Source of the DNA: Hermatobates lingyangjiaoensis
Taxonomy: Eukaryota; Arthropoda; Insecta; Hemiptera; Hermatobatidae
Assembly (NCBI GenBank): GCA_026182355.1
Contig: JAPFBL010000084.1
Location: 13,045,001 to 13,109,000, forward strand
Length of the DNA: 64,000 nt
Reading direction: 5' to 3'
Shown here: in pieces, positions 62,991 to 64,000 of the stretch
Layout: every line of letters begins with the position of its first letter
Numbering within the stretch: the stretch's first letter is position 1
Notes under the pieces: generated by a model
What the model saw: the letters and a program-made list of their open reading frames with translations, nothing else
What the model was told of the DNA's origin: nothing
Database searches by the model: none
Made by a program: the position numbers and the translations under genes

Positions 62991-64000
62991 TTTTTCACAT
63001 GTTTATGTAAAATCTTGTCATTAGTATATAATTCTACATATATATAGAACGATAAAAAAAACCTTAACCAGCGGAATTAATCCCATTTGGAGAATTATTT
63101 AGGGATATTATTATAAAATTGGATAAATTGAGAACTTATTGAAGATGATATGATCATATGCACTTAATTGCAATTCTGTAATCTTATTAAAAATTTGTTG
63201 ACCACATTTGTTCTGTCGTTAACTATTTCCAGTATTTAACTAATTTTGAATGGGACAGTTAACCCTGAGCTTATTTAACGAGTAGTTACTAAATGAAGAC
63301 CAAACCTAGAGGAGCGCTTCTGATACAGTCAATGGCATTTGCTGCGATTGAAAAGAAAAATTAGTAGATAAAGGTTGAGGAATTTCTGTTTGTATAATTA
63401 AATTCTTTTAGACTACTAATATACTTGATTAATTATTTAGTCAGCTCACTTCTTTGAGGAGCTGTTATTTACTCGAATTATTCTCAAAAGCGTCAATGTA
63501 TTAACCAAATTAAGCAAAACATACTAACATAATATAATTAACAATATAATAAATGCAAATCTGAACTACAGAATGTCTTTTGAAAAGAATTGGTACCATA
63601 ATAATGTTGATCTTGAAAACATGTAGAAGTTAACAAAATCTCTCTTAATGTATGACCACTTTTGACGAAATGAATACAATCACAAGGAGAGCACTTTGGA
63701 GTGCAAGGTGAGCAAATCTGTTTCTACAAAACAATGTTATCATACGATTCCATCATAGGATGTTAAATTGTCGTACGTATGAAACTTGCTTTAGTGTGTT
63801 TTAGTAACAACCGTCATAAACGAAGTGCATTTCATTTAAACCACAAAACATAATTGTCATTTTAAATTTTTTGCAGTTTACATAATTACGTGCATGTAAA
63901 TATCTGTATAATTATGTCATTAATTTTTTCTTACATTCTAAAAATCGCTCAAGTGAATCTCTTGTGGGTTTGAGTTGGCTGGAAAATACTTAAGGGCATA
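62991..64000. other. End of window, nothing recognised
   Basis: AT-rich. A continuous small frame near 63293 (MKTKPRGALLIQSMAF) is too short to support. Confidence 0.35.

Noticed and set aside
63290..63375. Possible next BCL9 exon
   Set aside because: The short open frame (MKTKPRGALLIQS) has no acceptor of the right phase and no resemblance to the family.

Overview
This window is AT-rich, intron-rich eukaryotic DNA, most likely from an arthropod (probably an insect). The evidence is three spliced protein-coding genes with GT/AG introns of several kilobases, plus a dense load of decayed transposons: jockey-type LINEs, Penelope-like elements with GIY-YIG domains, a Helitron, hAT and pogo/Tigger DNA transposons, a tRNA-derived SINE and foldback elements. 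The species cannot be named from the sequence.

Layout. (1) 1.86-4.79 kb, plus strand: the last three coding exons of an alpha/beta-fold epoxide hydrolase (EPHX4-like). (2) 9.97-22.37 kb, minus strand: six exons of an MTHFSD orthologue (5-formyl-THF cyclo-ligase-like fold, arginine-rich linker, C-terminal RRM). Its first visible exon carries an unusual charged N-terminal extension and continues upstream. Possible 5' exons at 29.8 and 30.6 kb are weak candidates. (3) 51.57-59.07 kb, plus strand: six coding exons of a BCL9/legless orthologue, including HD1 (binds the Pygopus PHD finger) and HD2 (binds beta-catenin). The 3' part of the gene lies beyond exon 6, probably beyond the window.

Most of the rest is repeats. 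6.2-7.3 kb is a jockey endonuclease relic. The MTHFSD introns hold a 2 kb unclassified element (11.4-13.4 kb), a Penelope reverse transcriptase with an adjacent large palindrome, and a Tigger relic. 22.9-30 kb holds LINE RNase H, Penelope and two Helitron relics. 33.5-36.2 kb holds more of the unclassified element and a LINE RT. 36.7-37.7 and 38.95-39.6 kb are tandem arrays. 44.57-49.87 kb is a nested set: a 5.3 kb hAT with near-matching 8-bp target duplications contains copies of the unclassified element, and one of those contains an 805 bp hAT with perfect 8-bp target duplications. BCL9 intron 1 is another transposon cluster, and the last 4 kb carries four separate inverted-repeat structures.

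The three genes have unrelated roles (epoxide/lipid detoxification, a folate-enzyme-fold RNA-binding protein, Wnt signalling) and nothing suggests they work together. No clearly new multi-gene system was found. The best second looks are the MTHFSD extension, the nested transposons, the Penelope-linked palindromes, a microRNA-sized hairpin at 60.48 kb, and the unclassified element whose longest copy carries a unique internal ORF. All exon boundaries were read by eye from splice consensus, frame and homology.
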